Shown here: one piece after another, positions 1 to 11,627 of the stretch
Position numbering within the stretch: position 1 is the stretch's first letter
How the letters are laid out: every line of letters begins with the position of its first letter
DNA from: Costus lasius
Taxonomy: Eukaryota; Streptophyta; Magnoliopsida; Zingiberales; Costaceae
Assembly: GCA_027563935.2 (NCBI GenBank)
Contig: CM050449.1
Span: 13,964,501-14,028,500, forward strand
DNA: 64,000 nucleotides
Reading direction: 5' to 3'
Program-made: the position numbers and the translations under genes
Notes under the pieces: model-generated
Seen by the model: the letters and a program-made list of their open reading frames with translations, nothing else
Told to the model about the DNA's origin: nothing
Database searches by the model: none

Positions 1-1177
1 TCTAAGTTTGCACAAGCATATATTCTAGAGCTTGATATATTAAGGTAATCATGACAACTCATCAATTGTCTGTGCCAGATAAGTTTGACTGTTGGAAAAG
101 AACAGGGAGGGAAAATTGCTGGAGTTGTATGCCATACTTTTTTTTGGCATGAGAACGCACGAGTTTTGTATTTATAACTGCATGAATTTTCACATTCGCA
201 TTCATAGTCCTTGTTGGGAATGTATCCACATGTACGTGGATGGAATACTTTCATCTCTAGTCGTACTGTAGCATTTAACAATCTACTAATATAGTCATAC
301 TATAGTTATGAACCTCTATGCTTCCTATGGAAGTAGGCATCTGTTTACTCAACTTCTAATGTTTTACATTCTCAAGATATTGTAAGTTTTAAAGCTCAGG
401 TGGGACATATTCATGCTTTCTTGTTGTCCTATTACTCTTGATGCACACTATGGTATGCAACTATTAGTTTTTTGTGGCCGTGTCCATGAGGTTCTTGTAT
501 TTTGTTCTGTAGCATTCTCATTTATTTTTTCCAATGTAGCAGTTGACAATTTTCAAAAGGGTCTTTTGATGAATTCGTTTTATATGGCCTTTAAGTTGCA
601 TGTGCTTTATTGCCACCTGTATATCTTCTGTCAGCATGTTGTTGCATTTGTCATTTTCTGACAGAGTATTAGATAGGGAAACAGACGGCGATGTTTGGGT
701 TCTTGATATCTTGTTGTTATTTGTTTGGTTTAATCTAAATATTGTAGCTTATACAGTGATTCAGATGAGACCTGTGATGGTCTGTTATCAGCTCTATTGA
801 AGCTTGTAAAACACAGTTACTTGCCTTGATGGTTTGGTAGAGTACAGTTGTTTGACCAGCATTCGTAGTTGCCATTGGCAAGTTCATATTTAGAAACATA
901 TATGGTAGCCTATCCTGCTCTGCTTACCATTGATTTATGCACTAGGCAGTGTGTAACTCATTGCAGTTCAAGAAAATTCAACCTAAAAATGAAGTATGAA
1001 GCGTTTTGACATCATGTTTTGCATTCTCTTACATTGACCTAGTTGCATACACTGTCTACCGCAATGACCCATGTAACAGAACTGCCCTAGTGAATATATA
1101 TTTTTTCTATTATGCTTGCAATCTAGCTGGAATTATTCATTCAAATAAGTAAGGTATAAACAGTCATAGTTCTTTGT

Positions 1178-1300
1178 GAAGGTGCTAATTACCACAATTG
1201 GTAAAGCGTAAAAACCAGAATTGTTGATACCTAGGTTGTGGGATCAATACGTGCCCTTCACCATTTGAGTTTTTATGAAGAAAAAACATACTTGCCTGAA
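1178..1300 (+). repeat. possible degenerate tRNA-derived SINE
   Basis: The stretch has an A-box-like run (acaattggtaaagc, about 1194-1207) and, some 35 bases on, a B-box-like run (ggttgtgggatcaata, about 1233-1248). Spacing and order match a tRNA-type pol III promoter such as those in plant SINEs. No cloverleaf forms, so it is not a tRNA gene. No clear target duplication or tail was found. This is weak evidence from resemblance only. Confidence 0.28.
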
Positions 1301-2915
1301 TTTCACTAAAAACAAGCTTACATAAAAAAAATGTGAAATGATCAAGGTTTATAATCTTGATTTTTACTGGTCTAAGCTTAGACCCATATGTATTAGATGT
1401 ACTAACATTATATTAACCGGAACACATTGTGTACTGGTTTTGAACACTGGTTTTTAAAACCCTCTAAATGATTATATTTTCTTTGTTAACGTTAGCTTAA
1501 GAAATATGATATATGATAATAAACTAGCTTAGGTGTTAATGTGTTCCCCAAATCCAATTCAAGGATTTGAGAATTGTACCTAATTTCTTGGCTCGCTATG
1601 ATTTTGGGGGCATGCCAAAGTTTCATGTGTGTTTGCTTTTAAGTTGAGATATCAGCGGATATAATAATACCCCTCAAAATAGTACTCCTTAATGTAGATC
1701 AATGTATTGAGAGGCTGTATCCAGTCTAGGTCCTTGAAAGTTTAGTAGTTTTGATGGTTCTAGCTGTGGTTTTTCAAATGATAAATGCATTTACGAAAAA
1801 TTGTAACAATAAGCTGATATGGACTGCATGGATTAGTACGTCTGCTTCTGCTAGAGAAAATTCACAACATTTTGATTGGTTTTGAGTTTGGTATGGTAAC
1901 TCTTCTAACTAGCAGTTAGCTGGTACGGCCTCCATAGTGATAAGCTCCTCAATATTAATTGTTAGGCTAGTAACGATAACTTTGATTAATTCCTTTGTGT
2001 TTTAGCATAATTGTGTTGCAGCGAATGATACAGTGGGAATATTTTTTACCACAACCTAGAGGCTTCCTCGCCAATACTCGTGCTTGCACTTTCACTTTTA
2101 ATAACTTCTCCAGCTCTCTCTTGGCTCTCGTAGATACTTTGGTGTACCAAGCTGTACACAAACATATAGTGTTTTTATTGTCATATGCAAATTGACGTGG
2201 ATTATCTCTACTAACATGCAAGACAAACAGAACTTAGCTACTTACATTCATTTATCACAAATAAGTAGTGCTTTTATTGTTATATGTAAACTAACACAAT
2301 TTGTTTGTACATATATAGACAACACCAACCTACTTTCTTAACTTGCTCCTCTCATAATGCGAATAAGCAACACTCTTGCAGTCTGATTGATGCAGACTTT
2401 GCGTATTAGAAAATTGGTTACTTATTTGCTTGCTTCGTCACATGCATAGACACACAGGACTTTATCTACGAATGATAGACACCTTCCTTTTGCATTTTAC
2501 AACAGAAGTTAAACTCAAGATTGCAACTACTTGATCACCTTAAGTTTACTATGGAGTGCTAGGAGTATATCTGAGTATGTTAATATAATTATACACCACA
2601 TTGTTAGTCCCACATTACTTTCTCTAAGCTTTATGTGGATGTTGGTTTATATAAATTTACTCTCTCATAATGTTAGTGAATCATTAGAACTATTTCTCTT
2701 CATCCAATTATTGAATTATCATAGTTCCAATTACTAATAGAACAGTTCGTTTCAGCATTCTCTCTCCTTGGAGCATGAGAAGCAATTACTTAAAACCAAA
2801 ACGCAGCCATATATTCAAGTGAAAGTGAAGGCATACAAACAAGCCAATCCAGTCAAAGCTAGGAGACCAGTCAAATAGTTCAAGCAATTAGAATTATTGC
2901 TTGGTTGTTTTTGTG

Positions 2916-2995
2916 AACAAGGATTTACCCTGGTATGGCTTATTTGTATTGGTCCAACTTCGTACTGAAACCAATACAAGGTCACTCTATAATAG
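2916..2995. repeat. fragment of a CAAGG-end dispersed repeat
   Basis: A CAAGGATTTA-type end at 2918 is followed by a run resembling the interior of the hAT-like element at 32603-33042 (shared words such as tttgtattggtcc). A second fragment with aaattggtttgtact lies at about 3561-3575. Neither has a recognisable partner end, so these look like truncated copies of the family. Confidence 0.4.
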
Positions 2996-4908
2996 CAGCC
3001 TTTAGTCTTGCCAACAACCCTAAAAATAGAGAGGCTACTGCAACCCCTCCCAAAATTCCTAGTAGAGTTACCTTCAACTAGTGTTACAGGAATTTGAAGT
3101 TTTCCTTCTAATGTAGGACAAACAATGCCCATGAAGTTGATTGGCTTTCCAGACACAAGATGAGTATGATGCTAAGGAAAACCAAAATAAAGGCTAATTA
3201 ATCAATAAATATTAAAAATAGTACATGTTGGATACATCAATCTACTAATTATATCTTCTAACAAAGCTTAGGGAAGCTTTCTTTGTTGAGGGGATAATGC
3301 TTGAGGGGTGGAGAAAGATTTCATTAGAGACAATGGTATTAACTTTGGTTGCAACTATTGTGTTGGGAGTTGGTTGAGTGGGAGACGATTGCTTGGTAAG
3401 ATGGTGGTCCCTTAAAGCTCGAGGGATATTAGAGGTGCTCAGGGGAGGTGTCAACTATTGAGTATTGGGTGGCCAACGATGAGTGGTGCACAATGAATCT
3501 CCTTTCCTGCCCCAAAGGTCATAGAATAAGCATGAAAAGGAGTATAAGGAAGTGTAGTCTTTGTTTAACAAATTGGTTTGTACTGATATAGTATATATAC
3601 ACACACACAAATTGGTATTTAAAAGCATGGTACAAACTTGCTAAATCCATGCAATCATTGAATCTGTGTCCTAAGGTTTATCCCTTATTAAAAAGTAGGA
3701 AATCTTCTTCTTTTATCATCTCTTTTTATCCCCTCCTTTTTCTATAATCAATTCTTTCCTCCCCTTTCTTGCTAATTTTTACAAGTTCAATGTCCGTAGT
3801 AGGGTGCAAGTAGAACCCCATACAGTTTAGGGAGTTACAATGTTATCCCCTTCACACATTTCTAGATAAGGATTTGATAATCATTAGGCTTACAATGAAT
3901 AGTGAAATTAGTAAAGCATCTTAGACATTGAACACTTTTAATATCTTATTCATTATAGCATTTCAGGAAGGTGGATGGATATTTACCTATATGATATTCC
4001 AGTTAAATAAAAATTTGAACCTAGCTTGATCATCCATGACCACTTGATATGCTGAATAAGCTCTTTTTTGATTAGTTTGGTGTAGCAAATGTTTCTCCAA
4101 CATGCTTTGGTAGTAGAATTAATCAATCAACTTTATCATTATCTATATTACTATATGACCATAATTGAACTGTTGTGAAAATACTCTTATGAAAAGCAAT
4201 ATATTAGTACTAAATATATAGCTAATATGAGACTAGATCACTTCATGAGCTGAACTCTTAACAGTCCTCAACTTAGAGCATTGATCAATTAATTTCATTA
4301 TATTCAACCTGATATAGAGTCTAAAGAATCAATTACAATTAATTGATTTAATAAAAAGGTTGCTACCCAATTCTTAAGCTTGCGAATGTGTATTTCTTCT
4401 TTAACATCACAATATCTCTCACAAAATAATAGTTCACCTCTACATGCTTAGTCCTCTCATGAAAGACAAGATTTCAAGTAATATAAAAGCAATGTGTATC
4501 TCAATCATGGCCATAAGGTCTGTATGAAAGATATCTAAGTCTACTAGGAATGTTTAAAGTCACATCATCTCATTGGTAGTGTGTCATGACTTTATACGTG
4601 GCTTTATCACATGATATAACAATCTTTCACTTGAACTGTCAACATATAATCTGCATTAAAACTCAATTTAAATTTGTTCATGTCCTGTGTAAAACAATTT
4701 TTTTTTTTGCTAGAGCTCCTTTTTAAGTAGTGTAACATCCTAACTATAGCTTCTTCTTTTTTTTCCCTTTTTTTTTTTTTGCTTAGGATCTTGTATGAAC
4801 AAGATAATAAAACAAGGATCAAGGAATTGAACATCAGTCCGTACCAGTGCAACAATGGAAAACTAGTTCACACTGTATCTTAAACCTTGTCACTAAGTGC
4901 ATAGGAGA

Positions 4909-5120
4909 TGTTAGGATTCAAAGATGAATCCTCCCTCAAGCCGTCACCGGCGAGATATCTTGCAAGCACGCCCTAACAGATAAATAACAAAACACTCAAT
5001 GACTCCAAACTAAACTCTAGACCCTTATTTATAACCCTATTCTACTTAGCGGGCCGGGTATAACATACTAGCCCGGATCCACTTTATTACATATCCACTA
5101 CTACTATTGGGTCCGTAACA
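4909..5120 (-). repeat. 3' LTR of the gag-only element
   Basis: This is a 212-bp LTR with short inverted ends (tgtta...taaca on the plus strand). It is about 95 percent identical to 7292-7503 by eye. A polypurine-like tract abuts it at 5121-5135. Confidence 0.88.
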
Positions 5121-5577
5121 GATCCTCCCTCCCTAAAGAAGCCTTGTCCTTAAGGTTGCTCAAAATTTATTTAAGAAAACTTCAGCTTGTGCCTCCACCA
5201 GGTTCCCAAATCGCTCGAGTTTCTTCCGCTAGTTTTCCATCAGCAAGGTCTTTCTCCTCATCTTCTACTAAGATCACGAGTCTCAAGCCTTTATTCGCGC
5301 AGCGATGCATCGGATGGTATGGCTGATCGCATCTAAAACATAATCCTTTTTCTTGTTTAGATTTAAAATCTTGATAAGAAAGGTATCTCTCTCCTCGGTT
5401 TCCATTAATTGTTTGACTCCCCTCTCGTGCTCATTAAAGTGTATTCTCGGTAATTGAAGGTTGAGGTTGGCTGCTCTTCGCTACACTGGCTTTGAACGAC
5501 ATAACGCTCCCTGACTTATCTTCTTTATTGGTTCTAGCTCCGCCAGAATAATGTCATTCTGTCCTTGTGGCCCTCGG

Positions 5578-6635
5578 CTATGTGTATGATGAAATACTAG
5601 TCCTTCCCCCTACGGTGTCTTCAGTCTGTCTAGTAAGGCTTTCTGTGTCAGTTAGAACCCCTTCAAAATTTTTGGTCAGGTGTATCGCCTTCCTAACTGT
5701 GGGAGGGTTGAAAGTGCGCACCCACCTTCTAATCTCCTCATGTAATCCACTGAGAAAGTAGCTCAAATATTGTGAAGCAGGTAATCTTGGGACTCTTGCC
5801 ACCAATCGTTCAAATAGCTCAACATATTCGCCCACTGATTTAGAACCTTGTTCCAATGAAGATAGCATCTCAGAAGGGTTGGTTGCATTAGATTCACGGA
5901 ACCGTTTAATAAGCTCTTCCTTCAAAATATCCCATGTAAGATTGAGTTCCATTCTCCTCACCCAACTAAACCAATGAACAGCTGGACCTTCCATACTCAC
6001 AAATGCCAAAGGAACTCGATGGTGATTTGTAATTCCTTGCACAAGAAAATACTATTCAGCCCTTGTAATCCACCCTAGAGGATCTGTCCCATCCCATCAA
6101 ACACAGGCAATTCTACTTTCCTACACATGAGTCTTCTCTCTTCATTATTGTGCATCCCCCACTCCATAGAATCAGCCGTGTATTCATCCTCATTATTCCT
6201 CAGATAAGTCTCACGGCGTGGTTCATAACGTCCTGTAGCTTCCCCCACCAAGGGATTTCTCTGCCCATTACCTCCACCAGTTGCAGTAGGATACGCCCTC
6301 CCTGGCCGCCATAAATCATCTTCGACCACATGAATCTGCTCATCCCGCCAATCTCTCTCTCTAATACCAGCCTCTTGTGGAATAACTCGTGCTTGTTCCC
6401 TAGAGTGTTGCGCAAGATTTCCCGTGCCTTCTACCATTGTCCTCTTTAAAAAGGTTGAGAACATCTCCTTCAGGTCAGCCATACCTTCTCTTAACTTCCT
6501 ACTATCTTCCTTCGTTGTCCGATATCTCTCCTCATTTGTTGCCTACTCTACTCTGCGCTTCTCCTCCATTGCTAGAATTTCTACCACACTCTTCTCAAGT
6601 GCTTCTAATCTCGTCTCAGATCGAGTAGTTGTCAT
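5578..6635 (-). pseudogene. gag: broken Ty3/gypsy-type gag
   Basis: Read from about 6635 downwards, the frame begins with a short coiled-coil-like stretch (TRLEALEKSVVEIL), runs through Gly/Arg-rich sequence (about 6200-6350) to the KVELPVFDG motif typical of plant gypsy gag, and then to a helical capsid-like domain (5578-6042: WDILKEELIKRF, GSKSVGEYVELFERLV). The frame is broken: an in-frame stop lies near 6541, a frame change between about 6075 and 6090, and a stop at 6052-6054. No zinc knuckle or protease follows. It is known that gag alone can suffice for a parasitic element when enzymes come in trans. The copy itself looks dead. Confidence 0.75.
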
Positions 6636-6739
6636 GGTGAAGCACAGTCAATGCCTGCAGAAGATAAACCCTAGCACCGGACAAGATTTTTTTTTTGGTG
6701 CTATAGTACTTGCACAGTAACATTTTTTTTCTCGCTGCG

Positions 6740-7291
6740 CTACAGTAGCCCTAACCCAGCGCCCGCGCCCGCTGGCTTCACCTTCAGACGCTCCCGTCGC
6801 CGGCGGCTAGGGTTCCAACAGAGGAAGCCGGCACCGCCACTTGGATCTAATCCGCCGAGCCTCAGCACCTTCCTCCTCCGAGTCCGCCCCGCACGCAAGA
6901 CTCGCGTGCCCGCCTGTGATTTCAGCCGCGCGAAGATGTTGCCGCGGCGTCGGCCGATGGTCTTTCCGCCTCGAACAGCCACCCGCGTGACTCGCCTTTG
7001 TCGCCTCCAACACTTCGTCGTGTCTCCCCGCACAAACCACCGTTGCAACTCACGTCTGCAGGACTCGCGCGTGAGAAGACCACCAAAAGTGTCACCTGTA
7101 GCCTTCGTCGATTCCCACTCCACCCGTTCCGACCGAAGCAGCTCCTTCCCCGAGATCTGGCCGAGAACTTGCGCCCGCCTCGTCTCCGGATTTTTTTTTT
7201 TTTTTTTTGCGCTATGCGATCGGATGAAGCCTCTTCTCGCTCAAAGAAAGCTCCGGCCGTCGCCCTAGTGGAATCCGGCAGGTCGGACCAC
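6740..7291 (-). other. GC-rich leader inside the gag-only element
   Basis: About 550 bp, far more GC-rich than its surroundings, lies between the 5' LTR and gag. Open frames occur on both strands, as expected from base composition, and none looks like a known domain. An 18-base T run sits at about 7191-7208. It may be the untranslated leader or a captured host fragment. I cannot decide which. Confidence 0.45.
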
Positions 7292-7503
7292 TGTTAGGAT
7301 TCAAAGATGAATCCTCCCTCAAGCCGTCACCGGCGAGATATCGTGCAAGCACGCCCTAATAGATAAATAACAAAATACTCAATGACTCCAAACTAAACCC
7401 TAGACCCTTATTTATAACCATATCCTACTTAGCGGACCGGGTATAACATATTAACCCGGATCCACTTTATTACATATCCACTACTACTATTGAGTCCGTA
7501 ACA
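7292..7503 (-). repeat. 5' LTR of the gag-only element
   Basis: This is the partner of 4909-5120, the same length, with about ten mismatches. The interior just inside it (minus strand) begins GTGGTCCGACC. This could hold a primer-binding site starting TGG, but it does not match the common initiator-Met type. Confidence 0.88.
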
Positions 7504-7654
7504 TATGCAGCTTGGTGATAGTAAGGTAAATCAATTTGCTCATTAGTTAGTCATATTGAGTTAGATAGACTTACCAAATATCCTTTGTGATAGAAATAAA
7601 CTTTAGAAATGTTGGCAATTCTAAGAAAACAGAGTCGTTTTAATGTCGTTAATC

Positions 7655-7860
7655 CAAGGTTCAAAATACGGTTTCAAATACCTGTCCGAGCTTGGACCGG
7701 TACATTACCGGATGAAACTTGATGGAACCGAGCTGCTTGTTGCGGGAGCAAAGGAGGAGGAGGAGTTGGCTGCACGCCCATCCTTCTCCTTCTTTTTCTT
7801 CTTTGGTGAATGCGAGTGACCGACGGGAAGCAAGATGATTTTTAATGGTCATAATATCTT
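7655..7860. repeat. left part of a CAAGG-end repeat
   Basis: CAAGGTTCAAAATACGG at 7655 is followed by a cgagcttggaccggtac motif and purine-rich sequence. This resembles the interior of the 32603-33042 family. No CCTTG right end was found, so the copy is truncated or diverged. Confidence 0.4.
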
Positions 7861-8185
7861 CTATAAGGTGCTCGCATGATTAGTGTGTTGCTGTCATCCA
7901 TGGCTAGATTCTAGTTTGGATATAGCTTTCCATGGATTATTAGGAATATAGATGATAGCCAATGATAATTAAAAAAGAGTGAAAATCAATAGATAAAGGG
8001 TCATAAAATAAGAGATTGAAAATCAGATGTGTAATGATAGTAGATTTTTTTACCTTTAACAAAGATCAGATAATAGATGGGGATCAAAAGCCATAAAAGG
8101 TGTCGGATCTGCATGCAAAGGTGACACTTGTGATTGAGATTGTGCCTAGTGAGAGCTCTAGTGCATCTACAGTAGAGACTCTATG

Positions 8186-9010
8186 GACATGATGTGTTGA
8201 TGGGAACATGAGAAGTGGGAAAATCCGGTTCAATGGAAATGACGTAGGAATATGCAATGACACTAAGGAATTCATAGTGTGGTGGAAGTAGTGTGTGGTG
8301 AGGTAGAGTAAAATGACATAGAATCATAAAAGATATCATCAGTAGACATATTATCACCGACTAACTAGATCATAATAATGATATCTCTTGAGTGTGAGAG
8401 TGTCCTGCATTTATCAAGTAAGGACTAAGCTTGTTATTACTAAAGCCAAGAAAATGAACAAAGTAGATGGAGCTATAAATATGTGAAAAAACTAGGGAAA
8501 AATGACACTCTAGCAAAGGACATGAAGGAGAACTTTTTGAGGACATGTTGTTAATGAGATATGAGACTCAACAATTTACAAGTGAAAAGTAGACATAATG
8601 TGTTGATGGGAACATGAGAAGTGGGAAAATCTGGTTCAATGGAAATGACGTAGGAATATGCAATGACACCAAGGAATTCATAGTGTGGTGGAAGTAGTGA
8701 GTTGTGAGGTAGAGTAAAATGACATAGAATCATAAAAGATATCATCAATAGACATATAGTATCAACGACTAACTAGATCATAATAATGATATTCCTTTTG
8801 AGTGTGAGAATGTCTTGCATGTCTCGATCAAGGACTAAATTTGTTATTACTAAAGCCAAGAAAATGAACAAAGTAGATGGAGCTATAAATATGTGAAAAA
8901 ACTAGGGAAAAATGACACTCCAGCAAAGTACATGAAGAAGGACTTTTTGAGGACATGTTATTAATGAGATATGAGGCAATGAGATCGTCAATTTAGGAGT
9001 GAAAAGTATA
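8186..9010 (-). repeat. 406-bp tandem duplication
   Basis: Bases 8186-8590 and 8592-9010 repeat each other in direct orientation with offset 406, starting at gacat(g/a)atgtgttga and running through the agtgaaaagta block. There are only scattered substitutions and small indels. The duplicated segment carries no intact frame. It lies between the LTR element on the left and the copia-like remnant on the right and may be part of that remnant. Confidence 0.85.
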
Positions 9011-9299
9011 ATAACAATCAGTTTGTAAAATAACTTCCAAAGATTAACAATAACAGGTCAAACAAATCACATATATTCGAGTGCATTATTTGTGTTTAAT
9101 AAATAAACCAAATTATGTCTTTATTTCTTGAAAAAAAATTTTTAAATACATCAAGCACATTCAATCTTCAAAAGATACAATCATGTCATATGCGAGTCAT
9201 TATTGATAAAAGTACCAAAGTTAACTAGAAACACGAGCATATGGCTATAATCAAATATAAGAGTACTAATTCAAAAGGAGTTGTTTATCTTTTGCTCAT

Positions 9300-11026
9300 A
9301 CTAGTGAGAAGGGAAACTCAATGATGCTTGCCTAATTGACAATCCTCAAATAAAAATTGGAAGTGAGCCTGGAGACAAAATTTGTTTACTTCTAAAGGAG
9401 AGGAATGGCTTATACGACAAGTGCCATTAGTATTATGATTTTGTTGTGGAGGAAATGATAGGAGCAAGAGAATGTTGATGCTCGAGATAGTAAATGCCAC
9501 CAAACCCACGCCTACAATTAATTGTTGTCTTCATCCCCTAAAAAGGATAGAGTAGTTAGGAAGATGATATTGAAAAAAATCTAACAAGAGCACGAATAGA
9601 TAAAAGATTCATAGGAGAATTAGGTACACGAAGCACATCATATAAAACTCAGTAGAAAAAGTCATGAACCAAACCATATCCATGCATAGGCATCTACAGC
9701 ATATAAAAAATAATACAAGAGGAAGTGCAAGGTATAAATGAAAAAAAAAATGTAAGATCACCTATCGTGTGAGAAAATGCCTTAAAATCAAGTCTCCATA
9801 GGGTATAAATAGAAGCAAAAGAAGTTATATCTGAAGTCACGAAAGTAGTCTAAATGAAGGATGAAGATGCAGCAATAGATGAATGGAGCAACATCTCCTA
9901 CTTATACAACCAAGACAGTCAAATAGCAACAAAAGCACATTAGTACTAGTAGATTGAGCAGTGGCAATATGTGCTGCAGGAGGTTTACAGGTGACACTAA
10001 TGCATGCAATTAGGATATGAGTTTCAATCTCTACCACATCCATTAGAGTGATCGTCATAATAACTTAAATTGTCTACAACAGTAAGTGCAAACGTGTCAA
10101 TTGCAACAGAAGGTGCATTACCTGAGGAGATTGATGTTGAAACTTTAAGATGCTTGGAGAAGATATTCTCAAGGTCAAGAATAGTTGTATAGCAAATGGA
10201 GATGACCCTAGTCAATGTTGCAAGAGCATTGAGGCTAAAGAGAAATTTGACTACGAGGAAGTCTTGGCACTTTTTGAGAAGATCCTTGAGCTTATTTGTA
10301 AGAGGATGATGGATATGCAACTCATTCACCTGTTTAGAAGCAAGTGTAGTCTTTTAGAGAGAGACCTTCCTTTAAGTTGAAACATTCCTTAAAGTCTTTA
10401 GACTTGCACCACATTGTGCGTTGGAGAATGTCTTGTATAGACATTCTAAATCTCTTTTAACATTGAAAAAAAAAACATAATAATACGAGGCTTCTTATTG
10501 TTGAGGAGCCAAGTGAATGCCTAGTCTAAAGTCTCTCGAGCAGAGTAGATAGAATCCTTGTCAATAGGAGAGTTGATGTGCTTGAGTTTTCCATGGAAAC
10601 TGAGGAAGAATCAAAGTGTTTGTGCTTGGAGAATATAGTTTTTACCACTAAATTTAATGAAGGTACCTTGAGAGAGAAGTGCTTGAGATCAGTAAATAAG
10701 TTTGATAGATCCTTCCTTGGTTATAGAGAAGATGGACAAAGACCACAGGTCTGGATAACGTATAGTTTTTGCCTACTCTAGAAAGGAGAGGTGAAAGAAG
10801 AAAGGGAAAGCAATCTATAGGTGAAGAGATGATACTGACAGGTGAGATGGTGGTGGCAGAAGAGGATGTGGAGGGAGTTTGAGCAAGAATTAGGGGCAAA
10901 GGGTGGGGGGTGAGGCTAAGAGAGGCAAGTAGAGTGGTGGAAATGGAGAGGATGGAGGGAGGGGGAAAGTGTGTGGAGGATGAAGGCTGGGGCAGCTGTG
11001 ATTGGAGAAGGTTGTTTTGATGCCAA
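9300..11026 (-). pseudogene. decayed Ty1/copia-like remnant (gag to integrase)
   Basis: On the minus strand, 10024-10329 reads like a copia gag segment (FLVVKFLFSLNAL followed by LDLENIFSKHLKVS), and 9318-9360 carries CQLGKHH, the end of the copia integrase zinc finger. Both follow in the order gag then integrase. A run at 11014-11026 (minus: TTGGCATCAAAAC) resembles a primer-binding site ahead of gag. The frames are broken throughout and I did not find LTR pairs or a reverse transcriptase core. Family assignment rests on short motifs only. Confidence 0.45.
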
Positions 11027-11173
11027 GTTGTGGGAAAAAAAATCTAAATATTACTAAAAAAGTAAATATAGTCTTATAAAGACTGATAATAGATAGAATG
11101 TTAGTTGTGGGATCAAACCATGTGACATCACGAGGAACTCAAAAAATTAATGTTAGTCAATCACTTTTGCATA

Positions 11174-11627
11174 TAGGGATGGCAAAAATACACACACTTG
11201 ACCTGACCAACTTTGAAGAGGAAAACTCAATTTGAGTGGGTTTTGGAAACCTAAACCTGACTCATGGGGCAAGGGCAGGGTCGAATATGGGGATTTCGAA
11301 AATTGTCCCAAATCCAAACCCGAACCACCCCAATACATATATTTTATTATTTATTTATATTGATCCAACTATAATCTTTACTTCTTATTTCCATCTTATA
11401 TGACTATTTTATTTTAATTAAATAAACAATTTTTTTATTTTTTTTTTCATTAAAAGAATAGGGCAAGAGTGGAGATGGGTATTCTCACAAGTACTCGATT
11501 CTTAGTTGGGGTTGGGGTTTAAGGCAGGCTTTTTAAAATCTGCTAGTTGGATATGTGGTAGTCCTAGAGAGGCGGGGTTGGGTTTGAAGGTGGCAAAACC
11601 TACCCTATAACTACCTTGGCAACCCTA
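11174..11627. mobile_element. hAT-like MITE, GGGATGGCAA family
   Basis: The ends are inverted: TAGGGATGGCAA on the left and TTGGCAACCCTA on the right, about 454 bp apart, with one mismatch. The inside has Gly-word runs (gggttggggtt) and an AT-rich centre, as in the copies at 31542 and 38138. No convincing 8-bp target duplication is left. There is no coding capacity. Confidence 0.68.

Larger units (their letters stand above)
1..4908. other. AT-rich intergenic or intronic DNA without a supported gene
   Basis: I see no open frame that looks like a conserved protein on either strand. The short ORFs are AT-biased and chance-like. The stretch holds a possible SINE remnant near 1.2 kb, fragments of a dispersed repeat near 2.9 and 3.57 kb, a TA/CA microsatellite at about 3590-3609, and oligo-T runs near 4690 and 4760. 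The left end could be an intron or UTR of a gene outside the window, but nothing shows this. Confidence 0.6.
4909..7503 (-). mobile_element. non-autonomous gypsy-type LTR retrotransposon carrying only gag
   Basis: Two direct repeats of 212 bp (4909-5120 and 7292-7503) differ at about ten positions. They begin TGTTAC and end TAACA when read on the minus strand. Next to the 3' LTR, on the minus strand, lies a purine run (GGGAGGGAGGA) that fits a polypurine tract. The 2.17-kb interior holds a broken gag, a GC-rich leader (about 6740-7290), and no protease, reverse transcriptase or integrase that I can find. It would have needed enzymes from a related element. The flanks (ggaga left, tatgc right) do not form a target duplication, which is unusual for a two-LTR element and suggests recombination or flank decay. 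Confidence 0.85.

Noticed and set aside
1178..1260. Candidate tRNA gene
   Set aside because: A- and B-box-like words exist, but acceptor, anticodon and T arms do not pair. Kept only as a weak SINE candidate.
1967..2221. 84-aa minus-strand frame with a basic stretch
   Set aside because: It is short, isolated, with no homologue recalled and an opposite frame of similar length.
2815..3156. 113-aa minus-strand frame
   Set aside because: It overlaps a dispersed repeat fragment and shows no domain or splice context.
6740..7297. Several GC-rich frames of 77-127 aa
   Set aside because: They lie in the leader of the LTR element, have no recognisable motif, and are open on both strands from composition.
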